Assembly: GCF_002104475.1 (NCBI RefSeq)
Contig: NZ_NBOF01000002.1
Coordinates: 1 to 64,000, forward strand
Reading direction: 5' to 3'
Length of the DNA: 64,000 bases
From: Cognaticolwellia mytili
Lineage (GTDB): Bacteria; Pseudomonadota; Gammaproteobacteria; Enterobacterales; Alteromonadaceae
The position numbers and the translations under genes were made by a program. The notes beneath the pieces are model-generated. The model had not been told where the DNA came from, did not search any database, and saw nothing but the letters and a program-made list of their open reading frames with translations. Shown piece after piece: positions 1-9,204 of the stretch (position 1 is its first letter; every line of letters begins with the position of its first letter).

Positions 1-71
1 GGATAACTATGTAAAATCAACGTTAATGTGAGTGTCCACACAAATTGCATGATAACTAATTGTTAAAGAAC
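1..71 (-). promoter_or_regulatory. rRNA operon leader with boxA antiterminator (16S gene lies just left of window)
   Basis: Read on the minus strand, 71-58 is GTTCTTTAACAATT, which matches the boxA element of gammaproteobacterial rRNA leaders. About 15 nt further on, 42-30 reads TGTGTGGACACTC, very close to the TGTGTGGGCACTC block that follows boxA in E. coli. These elements sit shortly before the mature 16S 5' end, so the 16S gene is inferred to start within roughly 100-200 nt beyond base 1. No mature rRNA sequence is visible in the window. Confidence 0.8.
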
Positions 72-90
72 GTTAACTCGATGAGTTAAC
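72..90 (-). other. Hairpin in rRNA leader between P2 and boxA
   Basis: GTTAACTC and GAGTTAAC form a perfect 8-bp stem around a 3-nt loop. It lies directly upstream of boxA in the direction of transcription, where a boxB-like hairpin is found in rRNA leaders. A role in antitermination is inferred from position only. Confidence 0.6.
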
Positions 91-151
91 CGAAACAAAA
101 TCTCATTCGCTTTGCTTCGTTGCTGCAGGCCTTGCCTGAAGCAGGATGCGT

Positions 152-179
152 ATAATACGCTTCCGTATTTTAAAGTCAA
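152..179 (-). promoter_or_regulatory. Proximal rRNA operon promoter (P2)
   Basis: On the minus strand TTGACT (179-174) and TATTAT (157-152) are separated by 16 bp. A GC-containing discriminator (ACGCATCC) follows, and an A/T-rich tract that could be an UP element lies upstream at 181-215. This is the usual look of a stable-RNA promoter. It lies about 80 bp upstream of boxA. Confidence 0.75.
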
Positions 180-321
180 CATTTTATTTCGTTTTTTTGA
201 ACTTTCTTTTTAGAAGATTCAAAACCCTACTTTATAACGTTAAGTCAGCTACTTTGGCCTAAACCAGTGTAGTTAACTCTTTAAAACAAGCTTCTTGGGT
301 TGCCCCGAAGAAGTGGAGCGC

Positions 322-349
322 ATTATGGCGATTTTTCAGAGCACGTCAA
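322..349 (-). promoter_or_regulatory. Distal rRNA operon promoter (P1)
   Basis: On the minus strand TTGACG (349-344) and CATAAT (327-322) are separated by 16 bp and followed by a GCGCTCC discriminator. It lies 170 bp upstream of P2 in the same orientation, giving the tandem P1-P2 arrangement typical of rRNA operons. An A/T-rich stretch lies upstream at 350-380. Confidence 0.65.
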
Positions 350-379
350 CACTTAAATGCACTTTATTTACATAATAAC

Positions 380-1468
380 GTTTGTTTGCTCTTTAAATAA
401 CCAAGTCGTATTTTTATCGCACCATCACTGAATAAGGTGTTCTGGATTTGACTTGAGCTTTACATTTAAACATTGAACTTGCTTATTTCCTCCGTTTACC
501 GCGAACCTCTTACGATCTCCATTCACAACAGATATAAATTGTGAAGTCGCCGTAGAAGCTGAATTACTTCGGCTTAATTTATAGTAAGAAATTTCAACTC
601 GGTTTAATAGGCACCATAGTTTATTAATAATAAAACTTTTACAGCCCCTCAACTTCCAAAGATGACAATTTGGTAGATATCAAACTGTTTATGTATTCGA
701 ATAGCAAGCTATATAGGTGCATCAACAACGACGATAGGCGATTAAATAGTTTTTATTAGATGCCATTGCTTAAATAGAGCTGAGGTTGAGTATTAATATA
801 AGCAATGCAAGAGTTAGATTTCTAATGCGTTTAGATCGTCCGTAACATGCTCCCCCCCCAAAAAAAAATCTCTTGCGCTAACTTCATTTAATTAGAAGCA
901 GGCATTGATATTTATGTCCATAATAGGCTGTTATGTACTAGCTTTGGAAGCCATTTAAAAAAATAGAATATTATAGATAAAAGTTACGATTGATAAGACA
1001 ACTAGAAACAAAGCTTTAGCTATATTTAAAATGGGAATAATCGATTAATGAGTACTTTAGGAAAGTTATTTTATTGAAATGCGTTTCAGGAGCATGACAC
1101 TTCACGATTTCGTATCCAACAAATTTGAACCTGCAATTTTGGGGTTAAACGAGAAAATCACACAACACGCGGGAAATCGTTATTTGTATAAAAACATTCT
1201 AAATTGATTGTGACAGATTATTTTACACTTTATTAACAATCAATATAAAAATTTTAATTCGGATTTACCCCACCCTACCTTGCTAATTATGAACTTTCAT
1301 ATAAAAAAAAGAAAAAAATAAAATAATATTCAAAAACTAGTATCTAGAAAAATCAAACTGTAAATATAAGGGCAATATATTGTAATTAAAATGTAAACAA
1401 AACTTACAGTTTAAATTTAAAAACGCCAACAAAGATAGCAAGTAATTGATATTAATCACTTTATTTAA
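380..1468. other. Gene-free AT-rich stretch
   Basis: No convincing gene is seen. The only open frames are short, unlike any family I know, and lack good ribosome binding sites. A C8 run followed directly by A9 lies at 852-868. The stretch 1290-1400 is almost pure A/T. Confidence 0.6.
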
Positions 1469-1486
1469 TTGGCATGATTTATGCTT
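1469..1486 (+). promoter_or_regulatory. Candidate sigma-54 promoter for the subtilase gene
   Basis: TTGGCATGATTTATGCTT has GG at 1471-1472 and GC at 1483-1484 with exactly 10 bp between them, the -24/-12 spacing of RpoN promoters. Two positions differ from the TGGCACG-N4-TTGCT consensus. The start codon is about 80 nt downstream of the predicted transcription start. No enhancer site was identified. Confidence 0.4.
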
Positions 1487-1576
1487 TTATGTAGATTCGT
1501 TTAAAAGCTATTCAGAATATTAGATTTATCTAGTTTTAGACTTATTAACGAAAAATAATAATAATCGGAGAGAATA

Positions 1577-4500
1577 ATGCAGTTTAAAAAATCTATCATC
1601 GGCAGTCTAGTTACTTTAGTCGTTACAGCCTCTTCTGGCATACAGGCAAATGAAATAATAGGAAATACTGACTTATTAAAAGAAGTCGGTCCTATAAATG
1701 TTGTAAAGAAACGTACTTCGTTATACATCGTTCAAATGAAGGAACAACCTGGTGTCGCGCAAGCTCAAGCAATAGGCGAACTTCTACCTTCTAATCAAAC
1801 GGTAGGTGTTGCAGGTAATAGCTACAACGCAAGCACACCAGCGATGGTAGCTTATACGAATGCCTTGCAAGCACGACAAGATGAAGTTGCTAGTGAAATA
1901 GGTTCATTAGATATCATCCACTCGTTCAAGCATACATTTAACGGTTTTTCAGCTAAATTAACTGAAAAACAAAAAAATCAACTTGAATCTCACCCTGACA
2001 TAATTGGTGTATGGGAAGATGAAATACAAACGCTAACAACGTCTAACACACCTGAGTTCCTTGGTTTAACAGGCCCAGGTGGTCAACATACGCTCGATAT
2101 TAAAGGTGAAGATGTTGTTATAGGTATATTAGATACTGGTATTGTTCCAGAACACCCAAGTTTCGCTGATGATGGTACTTATTCTGACCCCGCTACATTT
2201 GGCTGGGCCGGCACTTGTGATGCAGGTCAAGAAGCTGCCGCAGATACATTTAAATGTAATAATAAATTAATTGGCGCTCGTTTTTTCAATGAATCTTTTA
2301 AATCAGTTTATGAAATTCAGACAACATTAGGTGAGTTTATTTCACCACGTGATGCTGATGGCCATGGCTCTCATACAGCAAGTACTGCAGGTGGTAACGC
2401 TAACGTTGCCGCAGTATTATCTGGCGCAGATGCAGGTATTGTTTCTGGTATCGCACCACGAGCTCGTGTTTCAGTATATAAAGTATGTTGGAATAGTGAT
2501 TATGAGACTCCTGAAGGAGTTAAAGAGCGCGGTTGTTTCCCAAGCGACAGCATGGCTGCAATTGATCAAGCCGTCATCGATGGTGTCGATGTTATTAACT
2601 TTTCTATTGGTGGTAGTCGCACTGACTTAACACAGCCAGCGGCTGCAGCAATGTTACGTGCAACACAAGCTGGTGTATTTGTCGCTGTTTCAGCTGGTAA
2701 CGATGGTCCAGATGTTGAAACTATTGGTACACCCGCACCATGGATAACAACGGTAGGTGCATCGACTTATAATGGTACATCTAAGGTTATCGGAAAAGAA
2801 CTCGATATTAACGCTGGCGATGCAGTTGGTACTTCTCTTGTATCAGTACCGGCCGCCTTTGCCCCTGCTGCCAATGGTTTATCTGGTGATCTAGTTGCTT
2901 CAGAATCTGTTGAAGCATGTGATACAGATGATGGAACTAACCCTATCATGGAGCAAGCGAGCTTAGCCGGCAAAGTAGCATTAATTTCTCGTGGTTCATG
3001 TTCTTTTACTGAGAAGTTCCTTAACGCACAAGAAGCAGGTGCAACTGCCGTTATTGTTTATACTTATGTCGACACTGCGCCATTTGCTATGGGGGGAACA
3101 GATCCCGCTGTAACTATACCAGGCTCAATGGTTTCATTTAATGATGGTCAAGCGCTATTGACTAGTATAGGTAATGGGGAAACTAACATTACTTTCTCTG
3201 ATACTAATGCATCAATTGATTCAGTTGAAGTTGGTAACACCATGGCTGATTTTTCATCGAGAGGGCCAAACACTGCCAGCTACGACATTATTAAGCCTGA
3301 TATTACCGCTCCAGGTGTTAAAATTTTAGCAGCAACGACCAACACTCCAATGTTTGAACCACATGGTGCAACATTTAAGTACTTACAAGGTACATCAATG
3401 TCTAGCCCACATATTGCGGGTATGGCAGCATTATTTAAAGGTTCAAACCCAGAATGGTCTCCTTCACAAATAAAATCTGCATTAATGACAACTGCGCGTC
3501 AAGATATTACTAAAGAAGATGGCACTACGCCGGCTGATCCATTCGATTTCGGTGCTGGCCATGCCGCACCTGTCGACGCTATGGATCCTGGTTTAGTTTA
3601 TAGTGCTAACTATAATGACTATCTTGCTTTTTTATGTGGTATTGGTAATGAAACATTTGTGGCTGGCTCAGGCACTACTTGTGCGGCATTAACGGCTGCA
3701 GGCTTTAGTACAGAACCAAGCCAACTAAATATTGCTTCCATTGGTATTGCAGAACTAGCAGCGCCAGAGTCTATTTCAAGAACTGTAACAAACGTATCAG
3801 GAACTGATAGCATTTATACAGCTACAATCGTAGCTCCTGAAGGCGTTAACGTATCTTTAACTACATTTGATGCTGAAGGCAATGCTAACGCTGATAACTC
3901 GTTAGTCGTCGCTGCAGGTGGCACTGCTCGCTACGCATTGAACTTCGCTAAAAATGATAGTGCCGTAATTGATGAATGGAAATTTGGTTCAATTACTTGG
4001 ACTGATAGCGCAGGCCACACCGTACGTAGCCCTATTGCAATAAAAGCAGCAAAAGAAGCTACAATTGAAGTGCCTGAAAATATTTCAGTGAGTTTAACGC
4101 GCGGTAGAGCTTCTTTTCCAGTAAAAATGCTTTATACAGGTCGAACATCTATTGATTACGCTGGTTTAGTTGCCCCGTTTGGCTCTACTCGTACAGTAAC
4201 TCAAGATGCAGACCAAGACTTCTCATTTAATGAAGCTGGTTTAGGCACGCACTTATTCGAAATACCAGAGGGTACCAAAGTAGCTCGTTTCTCATTAATT
4301 GACGGCTTAATTGGTGATGGATCAGGTGCTACAGATCTAGATTTATACGTATATCGTTGTACTAAGTGGAGCTGTACTCGTGTAGATCAATCGCTTAATG
4401 GAGGTTCTAACGAAACTGTCACTTTAGTTAACCCTGAGCCTCGTACTGATGCTAGCGTTGGTGATACTTATTTAATCTGGATTCATGGTTATGATTTAGC

Positions 4501-4720
4501 AGGTGCTGAAACATTAGACTACACTATGCCAGTTTGGATTGCTGACGGTGTTGATGCTTCAACTCGAATTTCATCCAGCCGTCGTGCTATAAAAGATCGT
4601 TTCAATCATGTAAGAATTACCACAAGAGGCTTAACTGAAGGTACTTACATGGGTGGTATTACATTTTATGATGATAAAGGTGAAGCGCAAGGTACCACGG
4701 CTATTCAAGTAAATAATTAA
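1577..4720 (+). CDS. Secreted S8 family subtilisin-like serine protease
   Basis: This is a large exported endopeptidase, probably for extracellular protein. It has a signal peptide at residues 1-24 (cleavage near IQA/NE) and an I9-type propeptide at about 48-150. The subtilase domain carries the triad Asp186 (LDTG), His263 (GHGSH) and Ser607 (GTSMSSP), with oxyanion Asn375 in SAGN. A PA (protease-associated) domain is inserted between Asn and Ser, at about 430-545. The C-terminal half holds Fn3-like and beta-sandwich regions, including a possible pre-peptidase-like segment near 880-990. At 1047 residues it fits the multidomain marine subtilases. The start follows GGAGAGAATA. A hairpin lies right after the stop, and a PEP-CTERM gene follows 107 bp later. 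It carries no sorting tail itself, so release into the medium is likely. Substrate is unknown. Confidence 0.93.
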   Translation: MQFKKSIIGSLVTLVVTASSGIQANEIIGNTDLLKEVGPINVVKKRTSLYIVQMKEQPGVAQAQAIGELLPSNQTVGVAGNSYNASTPAMVAYTNALQARQDEVASEIGSLDIIHSFKHTFNGFSAKLTEKQKNQLESHPDIIGVWEDEIQTLTTSNTPEFLGLTGPGGQHTLDIKGEDVVIGILDTGIVPEHPSFADDGTYSDPATFGWAGTCDAGQEAAADTFKCNNKLIGARFFNESFKSVYEIQTTLGEFISPRDADGHGSHTASTAGGNANVAAVLSGADAGIVSGIAPRARVSVYKVCWNSDYETPEGVKERGCFPSDSMAAIDQAVIDGVDVINFSIGGSRTDLTQPAAAAMLRATQAGVFVAVSAGNDGPDVETIGTPAPWITTVGASTYNGTSKVIGKELDINAGDAVGTSLVSVPAAFAPAANGLSGDLVASESVEACDTDDGTNPIMEQASLAGKVALISRGSCSFTEKFLNAQEAGATAVIVYTYVDTAPFAMGGTDPAVTIPGSMVSFNDGQALLTSIGNGETNITFSDTNASIDSVEVGNTMADFSSRGPNTASYDIIKPDITAPGVKILAATTNTPMFEPHGATFKYLQGTSMSSPHIAGMAALFKGSNPEWSPSQIKSALMTTARQDITKEDGTTPADPFDFGAGHAAPVDAMDPGLVYSANYNDYLAFLCGIGNETFVAGSGTTCAALTAAGFSTEPSQLNIASIGIAELAAPESISRTVTNVSGTDSIYTATIVAPEGVNVSLTTFDAEGNANADNSLVVAAGGTARYALNFAKNDSAVIDEWKFGSITWTDSAGHTVRSPIAIKAAKEATIEVPENISVSLTRGRASFPVKMLYTGRTSIDYAGLVAPFGSTRTVTQDADQDFSFNEAGLGTHLFEIPEGTKVARFSLIDGLIGDGSGATDLDLYVYRCTKWSCTRVDQSLNGGSNETVTLVNPEPRTDASVGDTYLIWIHGYDLAGAETLDYTMPVWIADGVDASTRISSSRRAIKDRFNHVRITTRGLTEGTYMGGITFYDDKGEAQGTTAIQVNN

Positions 4721-4741
4721 TTCATAAATTAAAGAAATAAA

Positions 4742-4772
4742 GCCCATTAAGTTAAAAACTAATTTAATGGGC
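4742..4772 (+). terminator. Hairpin between subtilase and PEP-CTERM gene
   Basis: GCCCATTAA and TTAATGGGC pair perfectly (9 bp) around a 13-nt loop, 22 nt after the subtilase stop. There is no T-run on the plus strand, so this may be a weak terminator or an RNA-processing or stability hairpin that lets some transcription continue. Confidence 0.5.
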
Positions 4773-4827
4773 CATTAAATACTTGCCTATTTAGGCTACA
4801 AGCAAAAAATTAAAATAAAGGTGTAAC

Positions 4828-5376
4828 ATGTTAAAAAGCATTAAAAATATTTTCTTAGCAATGTCAATTACATTACTAGCAGTAAGTTCAGCGAACGCGG
4901 CATTAATTTCTCACGATATTTTATTTGATGATATCAATACTACTGACGTTGTGTTTGAAAAGATTGGTTATTTTGTCGTTGATACTGAGAAAGCTGATAG
5001 CTGGGGCCAAATAACCACATGGGAAGAATTTCAAATAGATATGTTCGGCTCTTCATTTAATTTTCTAACTGAAGCTGAAGCAGATGTAATTGACCCATTT
5101 CTTTTTGGCTATTTTCAAGCAATCCTTGATCCTGGTAATCTTTCAGCGGGTATTGAATCTATAGGGTTTGATGTTACTGACAATGCCGCATTCAGTTTAA
5201 ACTTCAACGCCTCATTCGACTTTGGTTCCGGTATTCTTGATGTATTTGATACCGTAACTGGTTTCGAAAGCGCTGGAAATCTTCAACTAGGTGCCGTAGA
5301 TGTTCCTGAGCCTTCTATGCTTTTGCTTTTCTTGACCGGTCTTATTGCACTACGTTTAAAAAAACGTCAGGCTTAA
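4828..5376 (+). CDS. PEP-CTERM sorting domain-containing protein
   Basis: A small exported protein of 182 residues with a signal peptide at 1-25 (cleavage near ANA/ALI) and a typical PEP-CTERM tail. The tail is VPEPS at about 158, then a hydrophobic segment, then the basic end RLKKRQA. In this system an exosortase (EpsH/Xrt type) recognises the tail and processes the protein at the outer surface. No exosortase is in the window. The middle is acidic and has no domain I recognise. The start follows AAAGGTGTAAC. It lies downstream of the subtilase and may share its promoter. A strong hairpin follows. Confidence 0.85.
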   Translation: MLKSIKNIFLAMSITLLAVSSANAALISHDILFDDINTTDVVFEKIGYFVVDTEKADSWGQITTWEEFQIDMFGSSFNFLTEAEADVIDPFLFGYFQAILDPGNLSAGIESIGFDVTDNAAFSLNFNASFDFGSGILDVFDTVTGFESAGNLQLGAVDVPEPSMLLLFLTGLIALRLKKRQA

Positions 5377-5386
5377 TTAGCTGACC

Positions 5387-5424
5387 GATAGTGTTAATTA
5401 ACGAAGTAGTTAATTAACACTATC
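5387..5424. terminator. Long hairpin between convergent PEP-CTERM gene and pssA
   Basis: A perfect 16-bp stem (GATAGTGTTAATTAAC with its complement) encloses a 6-nt loop. It sits 10 nt after the PEP-CTERM stop and 47 bp before the convergent pssA stop. It probably acts as a terminator in one or both directions, although the T-runs are weak. Confidence 0.6.
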
Positions 5425-5471
5425 ATACTTTATCTACTGATAGAGCTTACTGATAATAAAAACCACACATT

Positions 5472-6275
5472 CTAGCCCTTATTACCTTTCTCTTTATTAT
5501 CTTTTTTGTCCATACCATCAACAGCACTCTCACCAACAACATGCCTTAGCTTTAACTTTTTCACAGAGCGTATTGTTGTGAATGGTCCTGAACATGCGTA
5601 GAGTGTAAAGATTAAAAGCAATATATTTTCAGGGCTTGATGCAACAACAACAAAACCCAATACAATTAATAGCACAACGATAAAGTTTACTTTACCTTTC
5701 CAGTCTACGTCTTTAAAGCTATGGTAACGAAAATTACTGACCATTAATAAACCTGCCACTATGGTTAATAACCCGACAATAAACCCATAGTGCTGGCCAT
5801 CAATTTGGTATTCACTACCTACCCATATCAAGCTAGCAATAACACCAGCCGCAGCAGGACTTGCTAAACCTTGAAAGTAACGTTTATCTGCAACACCAAC
5901 CTGAGTGTTAAAACGAGCAAGACGTAAAGCGGCGCAGGCGACATAAATAAATGCGGCTAGCCAACCAAACTTTCCAAAGCTCGATAACGCCCAGTTATAA
6001 GCAACAAGCCCTGGAGCGATACCAAATGAAACCATATCCGCCATACTATCGTATTCAGCGCCAAACTCACTTTGCGTATTTGTCATACGCGCGACTCTTC
6101 CATCTAAACCATCAAAAATCATGGCAATAAATATTGCGATGGCTGCATTAACATAATCTCCATTCATAGAAGACACTACCGCATAAAACCCTGAAAAAAG
6201 CCCTGCAGTCGTTAGCAAATTAGGTAAAAGGTAAATACCTTTCGTTGAAAATGATTCATCATTGTCGTTAGGCAT
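5472..6275 (-). CDS. pssA: CDP-diacylglycerol-serine O-phosphatidyltransferase
   Basis: An inner-membrane enzyme that makes phosphatidylserine from CDP-diacylglycerol and serine, the first step to phosphatidylethanolamine. The CDP-alcohol phosphotransferase signature is complete: DGLDGRVAR, then Gly, Asp and Asp in the SEFGAEYDSMAD region, near residues 55-82. Several hydrophobic segments follow. The last 30 residues are charged and lysine-rich. This is the membrane CDP-alcohol type, unlike the PLD-type PssA of E. coli. It is a single gene between the PEP-CTERM gene (convergent) and clpB (same strand, with a hairpin between). Confidence 0.9.
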   Translation of the reverse strand: MPNDNDESFSTKGIYLLPNLLTTAGLFSGFYAVVSSMNGDYVNAAIAIFIAMIFDGLDGRVARMTNTQSEFGAEYDSMADMVSFGIAPGLVAYNWALSSFGKFGWLAAFIYVACAALRLARFNTQVGVADKRYFQGLASPAAAGVIASLIWVGSEYQIDGQHYGFIVGLLTIVAGLLMVSNFRYHSFKDVDWKGKVNFIVVLLIVLGFVVVASSPENILLLIFTLYACSGPFTTIRSVKKLKLRHVVGESAVDGMDKKDNKEKGNKG

Positions 6276-6392
6276 AAACTGAACCCTACAAATAAAATGG
6301 CATAAAGAATGTTAATCTAGCATAAGTTTAAATGTTAAAGGTAGAGGAAGCGGTGTTGAAGTTTACTGCACAGATATATAAATTTGGCTAGC

Positions 6393-6424
6393 AGTAACAT
6401 CAAATAAAGTCGTCTGATGTTACT
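6393..6424 (-). terminator. Hairpin downstream of clpB
   Basis: AGTAACATCA and TGATGTTACT pair over 10 bp around a 12-nt loop, about 20 nt beyond the clpB stop. The following T-run on the minus strand is weak, so this is only a probable terminator. Confidence 0.5.
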
Positions 6425-6444
6425 ACCATATTGTGAGTGAGATG

Positions 6445-9027
6445 CTATTGAGGATTTTTAATAAAGCTTAAGCTGTCATCTATAAGTTCAACATTAATAC
6501 AATCACCGGCAGCGAATTCATTTGCCAATAGCTTCTGTGCTAGCGGATTTTCAATTTCCTGCTGAATTGAACGTTTCAACGGTCTAGCACCAAAGACTGG
6601 ATCAAATCCTACTGAAGCGACAAAAGACAACGCTTCATCAGATAGTATCATTGTAATGTCGCGCTCTTCTAATCGCTTAGTGAGTGAAGCTACATGGATA
6701 GCCGCAATATGCTTAATTTGCGTTGCCATTAATGGGTGAAATACTACTGTTTCATCAATTCGGTTAATAAATTCTGGTTTAAAGTGATGAGCTAACTCCG
6801 CGATAACTTTAGCTTTCATTTCCGGATATTGGCTATCGTCTGAAAACTCTTGAATAACATCTGAGCCAATATTAGACGTCATAATAATTACGGTATTTTT
6901 AAAGTTAACCGTCCGTCCTTGCCCATCAGTTAATCGACCATCATCTAATACCTGTAGCAAGATATTAAATACATCAGGATGTGCTTTTTCAATTTCATCA
7001 AGCAATATTACTGAATAAGGCTTACGTCTGACTGATTCTGTTAAGTAACCACCTTCTTCATAGCCGACATACCCTGGTGGTGCTCCAACTAATCGAGCCA
7101 CAGAATGTTTTTCCATAAATTCTGACATATCGACACGAACTAGCGCATCTTCGCTATCAAAAAGAAAGTGTGCCAAAGCTTTAGTCAGTTCAGTTTTGCC
7201 AACCCCTGTTGGCCCTAAAAATAAAAAGGAACCTATCGGTTGGTTCGGATCAGCTAAACCAGATCTCGAACGACGAATAGCGTTTGATACCGATATCACG
7301 GCTTCCGACTGGCCAATGACACGTTTATGCAGCATCTCTTCCATTTGCAATAACTTATCACTTTCGCCTTCAAGCATTTTGGCAACAGGAATCCCTGTTG
7401 CTCTGCTTAAGACATCGGCAATTTCAACATCAGTAACTTTGTTACGTAATAGTGTCATTTCTTGCATTTCAGCCTGAGTGGCAAGATCTAATTGTTTTTC
7501 AAGATCTGGAATACGACTATATTGTAATTCAGCCATCGAATTAAGATCGCCAGCACGTCGAGCCGCTTCAAGTTCGATACGCGCCTGCTCTAAATCAGTT
7601 TTTATTGCTTGTGTGCCATGCAATGCCGCTTTTTCTGTTTTCCAAACCTCATCCAACTCGTCATAGCTCATTTGGCAGGTGGCAATATCATCAGAAATTA
7701 AATCTAAACGCTTTATCGATGCAGGATCAGAGTCTTTCGACAATGCTCGTTGCTCGAGTTTTAGTTGAATCAAACGACGTTCTAATCTATCCAAATTCTC
7801 CGGTTTTGAATCCATTTGTAAACGGATACTTGATGCAGCTTCATCAATCAAATCAATGGCTTTGTCGGGTAGTTGTCGATCACTAATATATCGGTGTGAC
7901 AATGCAGCTGCTGCAACAATAGCTGGATCCGTTATTTCAACATTATGATGTAACTCATAGCGCTCTTTCAAACCGCGTAAAATCGCAATGGTGTCTTCGA
8001 CACTAGGCTCATCTATTAGTACTTTTTGAAAACGACGCTCTAATGCTGCATCTTTTTCAATATATTGCCGATATTCATCTAAAGTCGTTGCGCCAACACA
8101 ATGTAAATCACCACGTGCTAAAGCAGGTTTGAGCATATTGCCAGCATCCATCGCGCCGTCAGATTTACCGGCCCCCACCATAGTGTGCAGTTCATCAATA
8201 AATAGAATGATTTGCCCTTCTTGTTGAGAGAGTTCGTTAAGTACCGCTTTTAAACGCTCTTCAAACTCACCTCGATACTTTGCTCCAGCAACAAGCGATC
8301 CCATATCAAGCGAAAGTACTCGTTTATTTCGAATTCCTTCAGGTACTTCATGATCAACAATACGCTGTGCCAAGCCTTCCGCTATTGCGGTTTTACCTAC
8401 ACCGGGATGACCAATAAGTACCGGATTATTTTTAGTTCGACGTTGCAATACTTGAATGGTACGACGAATTTCATCATCACGACCAATTACTGGGTCTAAC
8501 TTCCCTTGTTCTGCACGTTCAGTTAAATCAACTGTATACTTATCTAAAGCTTGGCGAGTTTCTTCAGCATTAACATCATCAACACTGTTGCCACCACGAA
8601 TATGTACTATCGCATCTTGTATACGTTGTTCACTTGCACCGAGCCCTTTAAGAACTTGTCCTAACTTACTTTTATCTTGCAGTGCTGCCAGTACAAATAT
8701 TTCAGAAGAAATATACTTATCACCATGTTTTTGGGCAAACTTGTCACATAAATTAAGAATATTCCCCATCGCAGCAGACAGTTGTACTTCACCACCTGTA
8801 CCCGATACTTGAGCCAGTTCGCCTATCGCCGTTTCCAATTGCGTTCTCAATGTACGAACATTAATACCGGCACTTTTTAATAATGGGATAATGCTGCTAG
8901 CATTTTGATTTAACAATGCCAACATTAAATGTATAGGTTCAATGAATTGGTGATCTTTGCCTAATGCTATTGATTGAGCATCAGATATTGCCATTTGGAA
9001 AGCTTGAGTGAATCGGTCTAAACGCAT
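6445..9027 (-). CDS. clpB: ATP-dependent disaggregase chaperone ClpB
   Basis: A cytoplasmic hexameric AAA+ protein that, with DnaK/DnaJ/GrpE, pulls proteins out of aggregates after stress. Its 860 residues match the family length. The order is Clp N-domain (about 1-145), NBD1 with Walker A GHPGVGKT at 206-213, the coiled-coil middle domain (about 400-525), and NBD2 with Walker A GPTGVGKT near 605 and the D2 region to the end. The start is preceded by AATAGGAGATTATTC, a good Shine-Dalgarno. A sigma-32 promoter lies just upstream. The pgeF and rluD genes upstream on the same strand match the order rluD-pgeF-clpB known in E. coli. Confidence 0.97.
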   Translation of the reverse strand: MRLDRFTQAFQMAISDAQSIALGKDHQFIEPIHLMLALLNQNASSIIPLLKSAGINVRTLRTQLETAIGELAQVSGTGGEVQLSAAMGNILNLCDKFAQKHGDKYISSEIFVLAALQDKSKLGQVLKGLGASEQRIQDAIVHIRGGNSVDDVNAEETRQALDKYTVDLTERAEQGKLDPVIGRDDEIRRTIQVLQRRTKNNPVLIGHPGVGKTAIAEGLAQRIVDHEVPEGIRNKRVLSLDMGSLVAGAKYRGEFEERLKAVLNELSQQEGQIILFIDELHTMVGAGKSDGAMDAGNMLKPALARGDLHCVGATTLDEYRQYIEKDAALERRFQKVLIDEPSVEDTIAILRGLKERYELHHNVEITDPAIVAAAALSHRYISDRQLPDKAIDLIDEAASSIRLQMDSKPENLDRLERRLIQLKLEQRALSKDSDPASIKRLDLISDDIATCQMSYDELDEVWKTEKAALHGTQAIKTDLEQARIELEAARRAGDLNSMAELQYSRIPDLEKQLDLATQAEMQEMTLLRNKVTDVEIADVLSRATGIPVAKMLEGESDKLLQMEEMLHKRVIGQSEAVISVSNAIRRSRSGLADPNQPIGSFLFLGPTGVGKTELTKALAHFLFDSEDALVRVDMSEFMEKHSVARLVGAPPGYVGYEEGGYLTESVRRKPYSVILLDEIEKAHPDVFNILLQVLDDGRLTDGQGRTVNFKNTVIIMTSNIGSDVIQEFSDDSQYPEMKAKVIAELAHHFKPEFINRIDETVVFHPLMATQIKHIAAIHVASLTKRLEERDITMILSDEALSFVASVGFDPVFGARPLKRSIQQEIENPLAQKLLANEFAAGDCINVELIDDSLSFIKNPQ

Positions 9028-9077
9028 GAATAATCTCCTATTGCCATATTACTGGACTTACATTTCAGTTACTTATG

Positions 9078-9106
9078 TTATAGGGACACTCAACTAAAAT
9101 TTCAAG
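9078..9106 (-). promoter_or_regulatory. Sigma-32 heat-shock promoter of clpB
   Basis: On the minus strand CTTGAAA (9106-9100), a 14-bp spacer and CCCTATAA (9085-9078) match the RpoH consensus CTTGAAA-N13-15-CCCCATnT closely. The predicted start is about 40 nt upstream of the clpB ATG. This shows clpB can be transcribed apart from rluD-pgeF under heat shock. Confidence 0.85.
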
Positions 9107-9204
9107 TAAGCAGAGTTCATACAGTTGATTTAGAACAAGAAAACACTTTCAATTTTAAAGCGTTATAACGATGTAGAGTTATTAGAGAAACATGGCTGTA
9201 TAAC

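Noticed and set aside
385-403. TGCTCTTTAAATA on the plus strand resembling boxA
   Set aside because: Wrong strand for the rRNA operon and not followed by any leader elements; probably chance in AT-rich DNA.
425-652. 75-codon open frame on the minus strand near the rRNA promoters
   Set aside because: No ribosome site, no family resemblance, and it lies upstream of an rRNA promoter in AT-rich spacer.
7196-8812. Several open frames antisense to clpB
   Set aside because: Shadows of the strongly conserved clpB reading frame; no independent features.
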